From: Bacteroidaceae bacterium
Lineage (GTDB): Bacteria > Bacteroidota > Bacteroidia > Bacteroidales > Bacteroidaceae
Length of the DNA stretch: 43,913 nt
Direction of reading: 5' to 3'
Assembly (NCBI GenBank): GCA_900769765.1
Contig: CAAGHW010000093.1
Coordinates: 1-43,913 of the forward strand
Shown here: positions 33,619 to 42,820 of the stretch, piece after piece
Layout: each line of letters starts with the position of its first letter
How positions within the stretch are numbered: the stretch's first letter is position 1
Notes under the pieces: model-generated
Databases searched by the model: none
What the model was told of the DNA's origin: nothing
What the model saw: the letters and a program-made list of their open reading frames with translations, nothing else
Position numbers and translations under genes: made by a program

Positions 33619-33622
33619 CTAA

Positions 33623-34033
33623 TCAATATGCAATCAAGGATAAAGCCTCGGCAACCTTCTCAAGTCCGTCTTTCAGCGGTTTCTCAATCATTGCTTTCAG
33701 CATGAAGTTGATTTCCGCCTTTGCCACAACGCGCATTTTAGATGCGCTGTCGCCGTCGGGGATTATCTGAATCCAGATATTCATAGGGACGGGTGACTGT
33801 GCAACTTCGAGTTTTATGCATTTTGGTTCCTCGCGATCGACCACGCGCAATGTCACATTGCCTATGGGCGGTACATTGACGCTTGCCTCATCGCGGCTGT
33901 ATGTGAGGTCTTTGACTTTATCTTGTGGCAATTTGTCCTTTAGCCCTTCGATGTTGTTCAGGTCCTCGAGTTTTGCATACACCTGTTCTTGTGGGTAGGG
34001 TATGCATTTTACGCTACTTTCGTATTGGCTCAT
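33623..34033 (-). CDS. SRPBCC-fold (START-like) protein
   Basis: The 136 residues fit the helix-grip SRPBCC fold: a first strand (YESSVKCIPYP, 4-14), two short helices with EQVYAKLEDLNNIEGLKDKLP, a curved sheet with GNVTLRVVD and VPMNIWIQIIP, and a long final helix (about 110-134, EKPLKDGLEKVAEALS). No signal peptide, so it is cytoplasmic. This fold binds hydrophobic ligands or lipids, and no catalytic residues are evident. It follows pyrE by 6 bases, a pairing often seen in this order; the functional link is unknown. Confidence 0.8.
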   Translation of the reverse strand: MSQYESSVKCIPYPQEQVYAKLEDLNNIEGLKDKLPQDKVKDLTYSRDEASVNVPPIGNVTLRVVDREEPKCIKLEVAQSPVPMNIWIQIIPDGDSASKMRVVAKAEINFMLKAMIEKPLKDGLEKVAEALSLIAY

Positions 34034-34039
34034 CGTGGT

Positions 34040-34684
34040 TTACTTCAAGTCGTTTCTCCACTCGCTTGGGTTAGCACGCCACTCTCTCAAGGTAGGCATT
34101 ACATCTTCTGTGATGTAACCGGTCTCTTTTGCTGCTTCGAGGACAGCCTCGTAGTCGGTGAGTGTGATGAGCTTTACACCTGCATTTGCAAATGCCTCAG
34201 TTGCCACTTCAAAGCCGTATGTGAATGATGCGACCATACCTACAACCTCTACGCCTGCTGCGCGAAGAGCGTCAACAGCACGCAAGCTGCTCAAGCCTGT
34301 AGATACCAAGTCCTCTACAACTACAACTTTTGCACCTGGATATACATCACCCTCAATCTGGTTGCCCATGCCGTGGTCCTTTGCCTTTGGACGGACATAT
34401 ACGAAAGGTTTTGCAAGTTCCTCGGCAACGAGTGCGCCCTGTGCAATGGCACCTGTGGCAACGCCGGCTACAATGTCAGCTTCGGGGAACTCTTCAAGGA
34501 TAAGGTTTGCAAGGCCAAGCTTTACGCGTGTGCGCAATGCAGGGAATGACAATGTCTTGCGGTTGTCGCAATAGAAAGGAGATTTCCATCCTGAAGCCCA
34601 TGTGAAAGGCTGCTCGGGTTGCAATTTTACTGCTTTGATGTTGAGCAATTCTGCTGCGAGTAATAGTTTTGATTTGTTTGCCAT
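34040..34684 (-). CDS. pyrE: Orotate phosphoribosyltransferase
   Basis: It joins orotate and PRPP to form orotidine 5'-monophosphate in pyrimidine synthesis. The 214 residues have the type I PRTase loop VVVVEDLVSTGLSS (120-133), the flexible-loop lysine segment RPKAKDHGMGNQIEG (98-112) and an N-terminal SGWKSPFYCDNR (31-42) for orotate contact. First gene of a two-gene unit with the SRPBCC protein. Confidence 0.95.
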   Translation of the reverse strand: MANKSKLLLAAELLNIKAVKLQPEQPFTWASGWKSPFYCDNRKTLSFPALRTRVKLGLANLILEEFPEADIVAGVATGAIAQGALVAEELAKPFVYVRPKAKDHGMGNQIEGDVYPGAKVVVVEDLVSTGLSSLRAVDALRAAGVEVVGMVASFTYGFEVATEAFANAGVKLITLTDYEAVLEAAKETGYITEDVMPTLREWRANPSEWRNDLK

Positions 34685-34763
34685 AATTTATGCTGTTTTT
34701 AAGTTGTTTGTCTGTTTGCTTCTGCGAAGATAGGAAATTGATTTTAAAAATCCTTGATATGGG

Positions 34764-35102
34764 CTATTTTGTTTGTGTATAACCCTCCTTTTTCAATATA
34801 TCTATGACTTTTTCCTTGAATTCGCCCTGAACAAGGATTTCTCCTTCCTTCACACTTCCGCCTGTTCCGCACTTTGTCTTGAGCAATTTACCAAGCTCTT
34901 TCATGTCGTTTTCTGTGCCAATGAAATTTTTGACAATTGTGACTGTTTTGCCGCCTCTGTGATTCTTTTCTATGCTTACTCTCAGCTTCTGCTGTTGTTT
35001 GGGGAGTGTCTCGTTTTCCTCCTTTTCATCGGTGGTATATGCAAAGTCGGGGTTTGTGGAATAGACAATGTTCAGTCTCTCTTTCCAATCGTTCTTTTTC
35101 AT
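34764..35102 (-). CDS. SUI1/YciH-family translation factor
   Basis: The 112-residue protein has a basic and acidic N-terminal tail (about 1-40) and a SUI1/eIF1-like domain (about 43-110) with the hallmark RGGKTVTIVKNFIG, a cysteine-glycine turn KCGTGGSVKEGEI, and the C-terminal GEFKEKVIDILKKEGY. The YciH group is thought to act in start-codon fidelity at the ribosome. ATG 35102 is preferred over an upstream TTG at 35111. It is divergent from rex, with 122 bases between the two starts. Confidence 0.88.
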   Translation of the reverse strand: MKKNDWKERLNIVYSTNPDFAYTTDEKEENETLPKQQQKLRVSIEKNHRGGKTVTIVKNFIGTENDMKELGKLLKTKCGTGGSVKEGEILVQGEFKEKVIDILKKEGYTQTK

Positions 35103-35160
35103 TGTTCTCAACTGTTATGCGATGTTTTCGACCGCTAAGATACAATATTCCCGTCATAAA

Positions 35161-35192
35161 TTTCAACACCTCGCAAAATAACTTTACTTTTG
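35161..35192 (+). promoter_or_regulatory. Promoter of the rex operon
   Basis: TTTC at 35161-35164, 20 bases of spacer and TACTTTTG at 35185-35192 fit the Bacteroidetes -33/-7 pattern with one mismatch in the -33 box. Transcription would start about 25 bases before the rex ATG. I see no clear TTGTGA-type Rex operator in this stretch. Confidence 0.55.
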
Positions 35193-35224
35193 TTACGTTA
35201 TTATAAAACATCACGCGCATAAGT

Positions 35225-35893
35225 ATGACTAATCTTGCGAAAATAGAGAAAGTGCCTGAGCCGACCTTGCGTCGCTTGCCATGGTATCTGTCGGTTTGCC
35301 GTTTGCTGAAACAGCGCGGCGAACAGTATGTCTCGTCAACGGGGCTTTCCAAAGAGACCAATATCGTGGCATCGCAGATTGCAAAGGATTTGTCGTGTGT
35401 GAATATCGTCGGCCGTACCAGGGTCGGTTATGACATTGACAATCTGCTCGAGGTGCTCGAGGATTTCTTGGGTTTTACACGTATTCACAAAGCCTTTCTG
35501 TTCGGTGCCGGCCGTTTGGGCAGTGCCCTGTTGAACGATTCCGGTCTCAAACAGTTCGGCCTTGAGGTGGTTGCGGCTTTCGATACCAATGCGAAGGTGG
35601 TGGGGCATAGTGTCGCAGGGATACCTGTGTATCATATCAATGAGCTCGAGGCTCAGATGAGAAGACATAACGTAAGAATAGGAATACTTACCGTGCCCAT
35701 CGATAGGGCTCAGGAGGTTGCTGACAAAATGGTTGTGTGGGGTATAAAGGCCATCTGGAATTTTACTCCTCTGCGCATACGTGTTCCCGAAAATATTGTT
35801 GTTCAGAATACTTCGCTCTATGCACACCTGTCGTTGATGTTCAATCGTCTCGAGGGTCTTGAAAGCGAACCGGAAACAAATCAAAGAAAATGA
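35225..35893 (+). CDS. rex: Redox-sensing transcriptional repressor Rex
   Basis: The 222-residue dimeric repressor responds to the NADH/NAD+ ratio. The N-terminal winged-helix DNA-binding part (about 1-85) includes TNIVASQIAKDLSCV, and the C-terminal Rossmann domain has the NAD loop FLFGAGRLGSALL (91-103) and the acidic position FDTNAKVVG (119-127). It is the first gene of a plus-strand run into an FAH-family hydrolase, porU and porV; its TGA overlaps the next ATG by 4 bases. Rex normally represses fermentation and respiration genes, so control of this own operon is possible but not shown by any operator I can see. Confidence 0.93.
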   Translation: MTNLAKIEKVPEPTLRRLPWYLSVCRLLKQRGEQYVSSTGLSKETNIVASQIAKDLSCVNIVGRTRVGYDIDNLLEVLEDFLGFTRIHKAFLFGAGRLGSALLNDSGLKQFGLEVVAAFDTNAKVVGHSVAGIPVYHINELEAQMRRHNVRIGILTVPIDRAQEVADKMVVWGIKAIWNFTPLRIRVPENIVVQNTSLYAHLSLMFNRLEGLESEPETNQRK

Positions 35894-36504
35894 AAATAAT
35901 AGCTGTAGGAAAAAACTATGCAGAGCACGCTCTTGAATTTGACGGAACAACGGATAAACCGCAGGTTCCTATGATTTTCATGAAGCCCGATTCTGCGATA
36001 ATAAAGAATGGCAAGCATTTTTATGTGCCCGATTTTCTTGGTCGTGTCGATTATGAGGCCGAAATAGTGGTGCGCATAAATAAACTCGGCAAGAGTATTC
36101 CGGCGCGTTTTGCCCATCGTTATTACGATGCTATAACCGTCGGTATCGATTTTACGGCACGCGATATGCAGCGTGGGCTCATAGAGCGTGGTGAACCGTG
36201 GGATTTGAGCAAAGGTTTTGACGGTTCGGCGGTGCTTGGCGAGTTCCGCTCTGTCGATGGTCTGGATATCGGCAATGTTGATTTCTCCCTTACAATCGAC
36301 GACAATGTCGTGCAGCAGGCCAATACTTCGCAGATGTATTTCTCTGTGGATGAGATAATTGCCTATGTGAGCCGTTTCTGTACGCTCAAGACTGGCGATC
36401 TTATATTCACGGGTACACCTGCCGGAGCCGGAGAAGCAAAGATTGGGACTCATCTCAAGGGGTATATCGGTGAAGATAAGGTGCTGGATTTCCATGTGAG
36501 ATAA
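35890..36504 (+). CDS. Fumarylacetoacetate hydrolase (FAH)-family protein
   Basis: The 204 residues form a compact FAH fold without the extra domains of the eukaryotic enzyme. The start MKIIAVGKNYAEH carries the substrate His/Lys region. Metal ligands fit Glu56 and Glu58 in DYEAEIVV and Asp87 in VGIDFTARDMQ, and GFDGSAVLG and FTGTPAGAGE complete the family pattern. Members cleave C-C bonds in beta-diketo acids or decarboxylate oxaloacetate (FAHD1 type); the substrate here is not defined. It overlaps rex by 4 bases and ends 4 bases before porU, so it is translated with both. Confidence 0.88.
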   Translation: MKIIAVGKNYAEHALEFDGTTDKPQVPMIFMKPDSAIIKNGKHFYVPDFLGRVDYEAEIVVRINKLGKSIPARFAHRYYDAITVGIDFTARDMQRGLIERGEPWDLSKGFDGSAVLGEFRSVDGLDIGNVDFSLTIDDNVVQQANTSQMYFSVDEIIAYVSRFCTLKTGDLIFTGTPAGAGEAKIGTHLKGYIGEDKVLDFHVR

Positions 36505-36508
36505 ACAG

Positions 36509-39500
36509 ATGAATGTAAAAAGAATCATATCGTTCCTGCTGTCGCTCTGTCCTTTGTGGTTACAGGCGCAGTTCGTTGCGGTCGATTGGGACTCTGCGCG
36601 TGGCGACTCTCTGTTGCCGGTGTGCGTGTCGGTGGTCGACCTGCCGTCAGACTATATGGATTATAGCTATTCGGCTCACATCGAATATCCTGAATACCAA
36701 AAGATGACTGCCGAAGAGGTAGCACGTTATCGCTTAAGGACAGAATATGCAGAACTGCCCTCACAACCGTATGTGGAATGTGGCGTGGGCGTGCAGGCAA
36801 AACAGCCGCAGTTGGATATGGCTTTTCTGCCGGTGGTGTTGCGTGACGGTGAGTATTATCGTTTGAATTCGTATAAGCTGGTGGTGGATAAAACTCTGTG
36901 TGCAAGGCAGAGAACATCTTTTACACGTTCTGCCGGTGAACGGTATGTGTCAAACTCGGTGCTCGCGGAAGGCCGATGGGTACGTATCTCTGTGAAAGAG
37001 AACGGAATACATAAGATAACTGATGCCGAACTTAAAAAGATGGGTTTCCAGAATCCCGGAAATGTCCGTCTGTTTGGTTATGGAGGCCATATCCTGCCAG
37101 AGGAGGGAATAGAAAATCTCCCTGATGACTTGCAGGAGGTTCCGCTATGGCGCGAAAACGGTTTTGTCCTTTTCTATGCCAACGGTGTGGTCAAATGGAG
37201 CTATGTCGACGGACGTTTTGTGCATGAGCAGAATGTATATTCCAATTATGGATGCTATTTCCTCACAGAGGGCAATACCCCCATGCCGTTCCTCTCGGAA
37301 AAGATAGACAGGCAACCTACTCAGGTGATCTCTGAATATCCCGATTATGCAGTAATAGATAATGATAAGAAGAGCCATTGCCAATATGGCCGCGTGCTCG
37401 TCGACAGTCATGATTATTCTACGCAACGTGCGGTTGAGTACAAATTCCCTGTCAGCGGTGTCTCCAAAGGTAACGGCGTCATCGATATATCGTTTGCTAC
37501 CAACGGATTGGCTCGAAGTGAGGTGCAACTTGTTGCCGGCAACAGGCAAATCGGCAAATATACCATAGGAACCAATACTTCGGGCGAGGTCGGTAAGCTT
37601 GAGGATGAAAAGTTCGTTACGGATGCCATGACTGATAATATCTCTCTGTTTGTAGCCCAAAAGACAAACGACAAATCCGTGAACGGCTTCCTCGATTATC
37701 TTCGTTTGAACTATACCAGAAAATTGGCTCTGCGAGGTTCCCAAACAGCATTCAGGGGTGGCTCTGCAGGCGGATATGCGACATTCGAGATTGATGGCTG
37801 TGCAAGCAGTGCCCGTGTCTGGGATGTCTCTTCGCCGGTGCATCGCGAACTGAAAGGTGTGCTGTCGGGTAATCGCTATTCTGTCGTAGCACCTTCGGGT
37901 ATCGACAAGGAGTATGTGGTTGTCGATATAAACGGACAATTCCCCTCGGTACAGGTTATCGGTGAGGTGGCGAATCAGAATCTGCACTCGATTGAAAAGG
38001 CCGATATGGTGATAATAATCCCGTCGAACGGTGTTTTCAAATCCGTAGCCGAGAAACTTGACGAAGCGCATCGCGGCATGGATGGTCTTGTCGTTGAAGT
38101 AGTTACGGCACAGCAGGTATATAATGAATTTTCATCGGGTACTCCTGATGTTACGGCCTATCGCCGTTTCATGAAGATGTTGTACGACCGTGCTGCAACA
38201 TCGGCCGATGCTCCAAAGTATTTGCTTATGCTCGGCGATTCGTGGTATGACAATCGCCTTATAACATTCCCGAAATACAGACAGGATGACTATCTGCTCT
38301 GTTATGAGTCGGTAAATTCGGTTGATGCCGTACGTTCGTATGTATTTGAGGATTATATGGGCTTGCTCGATGATGGTGAGGGCGGTAATAACAAACGCGA
38401 CAAGGTTGATATTGGTGTAGGCCGTATTCCTGTAACGTCAATATCCGTAGCCGATGCTATTGTCGAGAAGATTATTGCCTATATGAAGAACGAAGATGCC
38501 GGCGCATGGCAGAATGTGGTTGCTCTTCTTGGCGATGACGGCGATGTGGGTATTCCCAATCAGCACATGAAAGATGCCGAAGGGGTTGCCGATATAATGA
38601 GCAAGCACTTTCCGTCGTATATAATTGACCGAATATATTGGGATGATTTTGTGGCAGAAAAAACGGCTGTGGGACTCCGCTATCCCGAGGTGACAAAGGC
38701 TATCAGGAACCGTCTTGACAAAGGTGCCCTTGTCGTCAACTACTCAGGTCACGGAAGTACCAATCTGCTTTCGCACGAAATGAGCTGGAAGGCTTCGGAT
38801 ATGGCCGAACTGAAATCGCCGCGTTTACCCTTCTGGGTTACAGCCTCGTGTGATATAGGTCCTTTCGACAAGGGCGACAACTCCATAGCGGAGACAGCCC
38901 TTATGAATCCGTCTGGTGCTGCTGTGGGTCTTTTTACCACAACGCGAACTGTGTTGCAGAGCTATAATGCCATTCTCAACAAAGAGTTCATGAAGGTGTT
39001 GCTTTCGCCTGTGAATGGCGGAAGTGCTGTTGCTGTCGGCGATGCTGTGCGTCAGGCAAAATGTAATGTGATATCGTTGGGTAGTGATTTGAGTGAGAAC
39101 AAATTGCAATATGTTCTGCTTGGTGACCCTGCCTTGAGATTGAAACTTCCCGAATATCGCGTATGTATAGATAAGGTCAATGGTGTTGCAGTGGGAACTC
39201 CTGTGCAGGCATCGGCTGGCGGCATGCTTGTTCTCGAAGGTCGCATCGTGACACGTACAGGCGCGCCTGTGAATGATTTTGAGGGTACGCTGTATGCAAA
39301 TCTTTTTGACTGCGCTGTGGATGTGACTACCCTCGACAATTCGCAACTCGGCAGTTTTGAATATACGGCCTATAACAAGATGCTCTTTTCGGGTAATGGC
39401 TCTGTGGCTGAAGGCTGCTTTGAAATGAAGATTCCTGTTCCTATGGATATAAGTTATAGCAACGAGAACGGTATGCTCAATCTCTTTGCGGTCGATTCAG

Positions 39501-40246
39501 ACAAGAAGCGTTCTGCGCAAGGATATTTTGATGATTTTACCGTTGGCGGAACGGCTGCGGATTTCGAGAACGACGGTGTAGGTCCCGAGATTAGACTCTA
39601 TCTGAACACGACTTCGTTTGTCAATGGCGACAAGGTCAATTCCACACCATGTCTGTTGGTGGAATTGTTCGATGAAAACGGAATAAATACTGTCGGTTCG
39701 GGTATTGGACATAATATTACGGCAGTAGTGGATAACGATCCTGCGCATACATATAATTTGAACAGTCTTTACGAGCCTTCGGCTACCGATTATAGACGCG
39801 GAACCATAACATTCCCGCTCAACGAGCTTGAGCCGGGCGAACACACCCTGATGCTGCGTGCTTGGGATTTGTATAACAACTCGTCGCTGGCAACGATAAA
39901 CTTTGTGGTGGAGCCGGGGCTGTTGCCCGATGTCTTGGAATTCAGGGTAGAGGGTACGCCTATTGTCAATGGAAAGACATCGGAGTTTGTGATAGTCCAC
40001 AACCGCCCGCAGAGCGAAATAGAGGCGGTAATAGAGCTTTTCAGCATTCAGGGACAGATGCTCTGGAAGAGTGTGGAAAAGACAGTGTGTGACGGAATGG
40101 AGTATCGTTATTCCTGGAATGGTACAGCTAGCGGAAATCGTCCGTTGTCGACGGGTGTGTATGTCGTAAGGGCGTATGTGGTGTCGGACGATGGCGTCTC
40201 CAAATCAAAGAGTTTAAAATTAATAGTTGTAAACAATAAAAAGTAG
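36509..40246 (+). CDS. porU: T9SS sortase PorU (peptidase C25 family)
   Basis: PorU removes the C-terminal sorting domain of T9SS cargo at the cell surface and links it to anionic LPS. The 1245-residue length is right for PorU. The parts are a signal peptide (cut near WLQAQ, residue 21), an N-terminal beta-rich region, and a gingipain-like caspase-fold domain (about 500-830). The catalytic His748 is in NYSGHGST and Cys781 in TASCDIGPF; both are intact. Ig-like domains follow, and the end (about 1150-1245) resembles a C-terminal domain (SWNGTASGNRPLSTGVYVV) that in PorU is kept. It lies between the FAH gene and porV. Confidence 0.93.
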   Translation: MNVKRIISFLLSLCPLWLQAQFVAVDWDSARGDSLLPVCVSVVDLPSDYMDYSYSAHIEYPEYQKMTAEEVARYRLRTEYAELPSQPYVECGVGVQAKQPQLDMAFLPVVLRDGEYYRLNSYKLVVDKTLCARQRTSFTRSAGERYVSNSVLAEGRWVRISVKENGIHKITDAELKKMGFQNPGNVRLFGYGGHILPEEGIENLPDDLQEVPLWRENGFVLFYANGVVKWSYVDGRFVHEQNVYSNYGCYFLTEGNTPMPFLSEKIDRQPTQVISEYPDYAVIDNDKKSHCQYGRVLVDSHDYSTQRAVEYKFPVSGVSKGNGVIDISFATNGLARSEVQLVAGNRQIGKYTIGTNTSGEVGKLEDEKFVTDAMTDNISLFVAQKTNDKSVNGFLDYLRLNYTRKLALRGSQTAFRGGSAGGYATFEIDGCASSARVWDVSSPVHRELKGVLSGNRYSVVAPSGIDKEYVVVDINGQFPSVQVIGEVANQNLHSIEKADMVIIIPSNGVFKSVAEKLDEAHRGMDGLVVEVVTAQQVYNEFSSGTPDVTAYRRFMKMLYDRAATSADAPKYLLMLGDSWYDNRLITFPKYRQDDYLLCYESVNSVDAVRSYVFEDYMGLLDDGEGGNNKRDKVDIGVGRIPVTSISVADAIVEKIIAYMKNEDAGAWQNVVALLGDDGDVGIPNQHMKDAEGVADIMSKHFPSYIIDRIYWDDFVAEKTAVGLRYPEVTKAIRNRLDKGALVVNYSGHGSTNLLSHEMSWKASDMAELKSPRLPFWVTASCDIGPFDKGDNSIAETALMNPSGAAVGLFTTTRTVLQSYNAILNKEFMKVLLSPVNGGSAVAVGDAVRQAKCNVISLGSDLSENKLQYVLLGDPALRLKLPEYRVCIDKVNGVAVGTPVQASAGGMLVLEGRIVTRTGAPVNDFEGTLYANLFDCAVDVTTLDNSQLGSFEYTAYNKMLFSGNGSVAEGCFEMKIPVPMDISYSNENGMLNLFAVDSDKKRSAQGYFDDFTVGGTAADFENDGVGPEIRLYLNTTSFVNGDKVNSTPCLLVELFDENGINTVGSGIGHNITAVVDNDPAHTYNLNSLYEPSATDYRRGTITFPLNELEPGEHTLMLRAWDLYNNSSLATINFVVEPGLLPDVLEFRVEGTPIVNGKTSEFVIVHNRPQSEIEAVIELFSIQGQMLWKSVEKTVCDGMEYRYSWNGTASGNRPLSTGVYVVRAYVVSDDGVSKSKSLKLIVVNNKK

Positions 40247-40281
40247 AAATCGTAGTTATATACTATGTCCTTTTAAAAAAT

Positions 40282-41469
40282 ATGAATATGTCAAAGAATA
40301 GAATATTATCATTCCTTTTTGTGGCGCTTATGGCATTGCCTGTGTTGGCGCAGAAAGAGCAACTCAACCCAATTTATACAGGTGTTACCTCGCTCTCCAT
40401 TGCTCCTGATGCGCGTGCTGGCGCGCTTGGTGATGTGGGTGTAGCTACCGAACCCGATGCGAACTCGCAGTATTGGAACCCTGCGAAATATCCTTTCAAC
40501 ATTGCGCGCGCGGGAGTCTCCATGTCGTATACCCCATGGTTGCGTCAGCTTGTAAGTGATATCGATCTTGCAAATGTTGCCGGTTTCTATCGTATAGGTG
40601 ACTATTCGGCCGTCAGTGCCTCGTTGACATATTTCTCTTTAGGAGAGGTTATCGCCGATGAAATGACAATAAAACCATACGAAATGGCTATCGATATTGC
40701 ATATTCGCGAATGCTTTCTGAAACATTCTCGGCAGCCATTGCGTTGCGCTACATTCATGGCGACTTGCAGTATGATATTACTGAGGACATGTCGGCCGGT
40801 AATGCATTTGCTGCCGATATTGCCTTGTATTACAACAAGTATCTTTTTGCCGGTAACCGTGAGTGTCTGCTCGGCTTGGGATTGAACTTGTCTAATATAG
40901 GTACGAAAATATCATACGACGGTGGTGCTACAAACGAGTTCATTCCGACAAATATGCGTCTTGGAGCATCGTTCCTTGTGCCTATCGATGATTATAATAC
41001 CATTTCGGTAAGCCTCGACCTGAACAAGCTTATGGTGCCCACAAAACCTTCATATAGTCAGTTCCTTGCTGAAAAGAACTATAATGAGGGTGATAACTCA
41101 TATTATTCCGAGTATCAGTCGTGGCTCGACGAGTCGGGTTACAACGATGTTTCTTCCATTTCGGGTATCTTCAAATCGTTTGCTGATGCGCCGGGCGGCT
41201 TCAAGGAGGAGTTGAGAGAAATCTATGGTGGTGTGGGTATCGAGTATTGCTATAATCAGCAGTTCTCGCTCCGTGCGGGTTATCACTACGAGGATGCATA
41301 CAAGGGCAACAGAAAGTATTTCACATTAGGAGCAGGTTTTCGTATGAGTGTCTTCTCTCTCGATGCGGCATACCTCATATCTACTGCTCAGAGCAATCCG
41401 CTCGACCAGACATTGCGCTTCTCGCTTTCGTTTGACCTTGATGGCTTGAAGGACCTTTTCCGCAGATAA
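40282..41469 (+). CDS. porV: T9SS outer-membrane shuttle protein PorV (LptO)
   Basis: PorV is a FadL-like outer-membrane barrel that carries T9SS cargo from the translocon to PorU. The 395 residues have a signal peptide (cut near PVLAQ, residue 25). The diagnostic start of the mature part is GVTSLSIAPDARAGALGDVG with SQYWNPAKYPF. The end is a run of beta strands finishing in LDGLKDLFRR. An ATG two codons in is an alternative start. It is directly downstream of porU (35-base gap) and 12 bases before ispF. Confidence 0.93.
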   Translation: MNMSKNRILSFLFVALMALPVLAQKEQLNPIYTGVTSLSIAPDARAGALGDVGVATEPDANSQYWNPAKYPFNIARAGVSMSYTPWLRQLVSDIDLANVAGFYRIGDYSAVSASLTYFSLGEVIADEMTIKPYEMAIDIAYSRMLSETFSAAIALRYIHGDLQYDITEDMSAGNAFAADIALYYNKYLFAGNRECLLGLGLNLSNIGTKISYDGGATNEFIPTNMRLGASFLVPIDDYNTISVSLDLNKLMVPTKPSYSQFLAEKNYNEGDNSYYSEYQSWLDESGYNDVSSISGIFKSFADAPGGFKEELREIYGGVGIEYCYNQQFSLRAGYHYEDAYKGNRKYFTLGAGFRMSVFSLDAAYLISTAQSNPLDQTLRFSLSFDLDGLKDLFRR

Positions 41470-41481
41470 AAACAGACAGTT

Positions 41482-41958
41482 ATGATAAGAGTTGGCTTTG
41501 GCATAGATGTGCATAAATTTGTAGAGGGACGCGACCTTTGGATTGGTGGCGTAAAGATTCCTTATGAATTCGGCTTGGCAGGGCATTCCGATGCTGATGT
41601 GCTTATACATGCCATCTGCGACGCGTTGCTGGGTGCGGCTAACCTGCGCGATATAGGCTATCAGTTTCCCGACACCTCTGACGAATTCCTGAATATCGAC
41701 AGCAAAATCCTTTTGCGCCGTACAGGCGAACTGCTGAAAGAGAAAGGCTATACCATAGGCAATATAGACTCTACAGTAGCAGCACAGGCTCCCAAGCTGA
41801 ATCCACATATTCCGGCTATGCAGCAAGTGATGGCTGATGTTCTGGGCATTGATGCCGACTGTCTGTCCATAAAGGCTACTACAACCGAAAAACTTGGCTT
41901 CGAAGGCCGTAAAGAGGGTATAACTGCCTATGCCACGGTGCTTATAAACAAGGATTGA
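41482..41958 (+). CDS. ispF: 2-C-methyl-D-erythritol 2,4-cyclodiphosphate synthase
   Basis: It forms the cyclic diphosphate in the non-mevalonate isoprenoid pathway. The 158 residues have zinc ligands Asp9, His11 (GIDVHKF) and His43 (VLIHAICDALLGA), and the ending TTTEKLGFEGRKEGI with the conserved Thr/Glu. The length and trimer-type fold are normal. Its place behind porV is probably an operon of convenience; no link to secretion is known. Confidence 0.96.
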   Translation: MIRVGFGIDVHKFVEGRDLWIGGVKIPYEFGLAGHSDADVLIHAICDALLGAANLRDIGYQFPDTSDEFLNIDSKILLRRTGELLKEKGYTIGNIDSTVAAQAPKLNPHIPAMQQVMADVLGIDADCLSIKATTTEKLGFEGRKEGITAYATVLINKD

Positions 41959-41972
41959 ACTGCAATTTCTTG

Positions 41973-42815
41973 ATGAAAAATCATTCGGTAAAATATATGA
42001 ATGCAATGTTGTTTGTCATAACAGCATTGCTTTTGTCTTCTTGTGCCTCGTTATCTCCGAACGGGGTGGGGCGGGTGAAGCGTTACTCGTTTGAGGACGA
42101 AGGTGTTCCCCAAGCCTTCGACGGATATAAGATTGCTTTTATCTCCGATATCCATTACCCGAGCCTTTTTAACCGAAACCGTTTGGGCAAGCTCATGCAT
42201 AAGCTGCAAAAGGAGTCGCCCGACATCCTGTTGCTTGGGGGTGACTATGTAACCTCCGAAAGTTATTTGGATGAACTTTTCGACTCGCTTTCGGCGGTGA
42301 GGCCTGCCGATGGCGTCTTTGCCGTACTTGGCAATCACGAACGCCGCTATCAGGACGCAGCTGTGCAGGCTATGGACCATTACAATGTCATGTTGCTCGC
42401 CGATACGGTTGTTGCGATAGAACGTGACAGCGGAGCTATATATCTTGCTGGTATTTATGACAGCTTTGCCTATGACTCGCTTGTGGTGCAGCCGACAGAA
42501 CTTGTCGGGGATGAAGAGTTCGTGATGTTGCTTTGTCACACTCCCGACTATGCGGAGCGTTCGTCTACTACTGCCGATATTGTCTTTTCGGGGCACACGC
42601 ATGGCGGACAGGTAAGCCTCTTCGGGTTGTATACGCCTGTAAAGAATACGCAATACGGTAAACGGTTCTTGCGTGGAATGAACAAGACAACATCAGGAGC
42701 TTCGGTCATCACTACGAACGGAGTCGGTACGTCGCGGCGCAAAGTGCGTTTTTGTGTTCCGAGCGAGATTGTTCTCGTCACATTGAAGAATCTCTTTAGA
42801 CGTGTAGTCCGATAG
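41973..42815 (+). CDS. Lipid-anchored metallophosphoesterase
   Basis: The 280-residue calcineurin-like phosphoesterase has a membrane signal and lipobox LLSSC (Cys24). It carries the full metal-binding series: SDIH (58-61), GGDYV, GNHER, LCHTPDY and GHTHGGQ, so the two-metal site is intact. No acidic residues follow the Cys, so it probably stays in the periplasm. Relatives (YkuE/YaeI type) act on phosphate esters of lipids such as UDP-diacylglucosamine; the substrate here is unknown. I chose ATG 41973; a TTG at 41955 overlaps ispF, and another ATG at 42000 lies closer to the signal. Confidence 0.85.
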   Translation: MKNHSVKYMNAMLFVITALLLSSCASLSPNGVGRVKRYSFEDEGVPQAFDGYKIAFISDIHYPSLFNRNRLGKLMHKLQKESPDILLLGGDYVTSESYLDELFDSLSAVRPADGVFAVLGNHERRYQDAAVQAMDHYNVMLLADTVVAIERDSGAIYLAGIYDSFAYDSLVVQPTELVGDEEFVMLLCHTPDYAERSSTTADIVFSGHTHGGQVSLFGLYTPVKNTQYGKRFLRGMNKTTSGASVITTNGVGTSRRKVRFCVPSEIVLVTLKNLFRRVVR

Positions 42816-42820
42816 GTTGC

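Noticed and set aside
35103..35224. Rex operator in front of rex
   Set aside because: I looked for a TTGTGA-N6-TCACAA-like palindrome and found only AT-rich sequence with no convincing dyad.
37145..38071. Long minus-strand open frame (308 codons) inside porU
   Set aside because: It is the complement of a clear PorU coding frame, has no recognisable domain or signal, and its composition (many His, Arg, Cys, Tyr) is typical of an antisense shadow.
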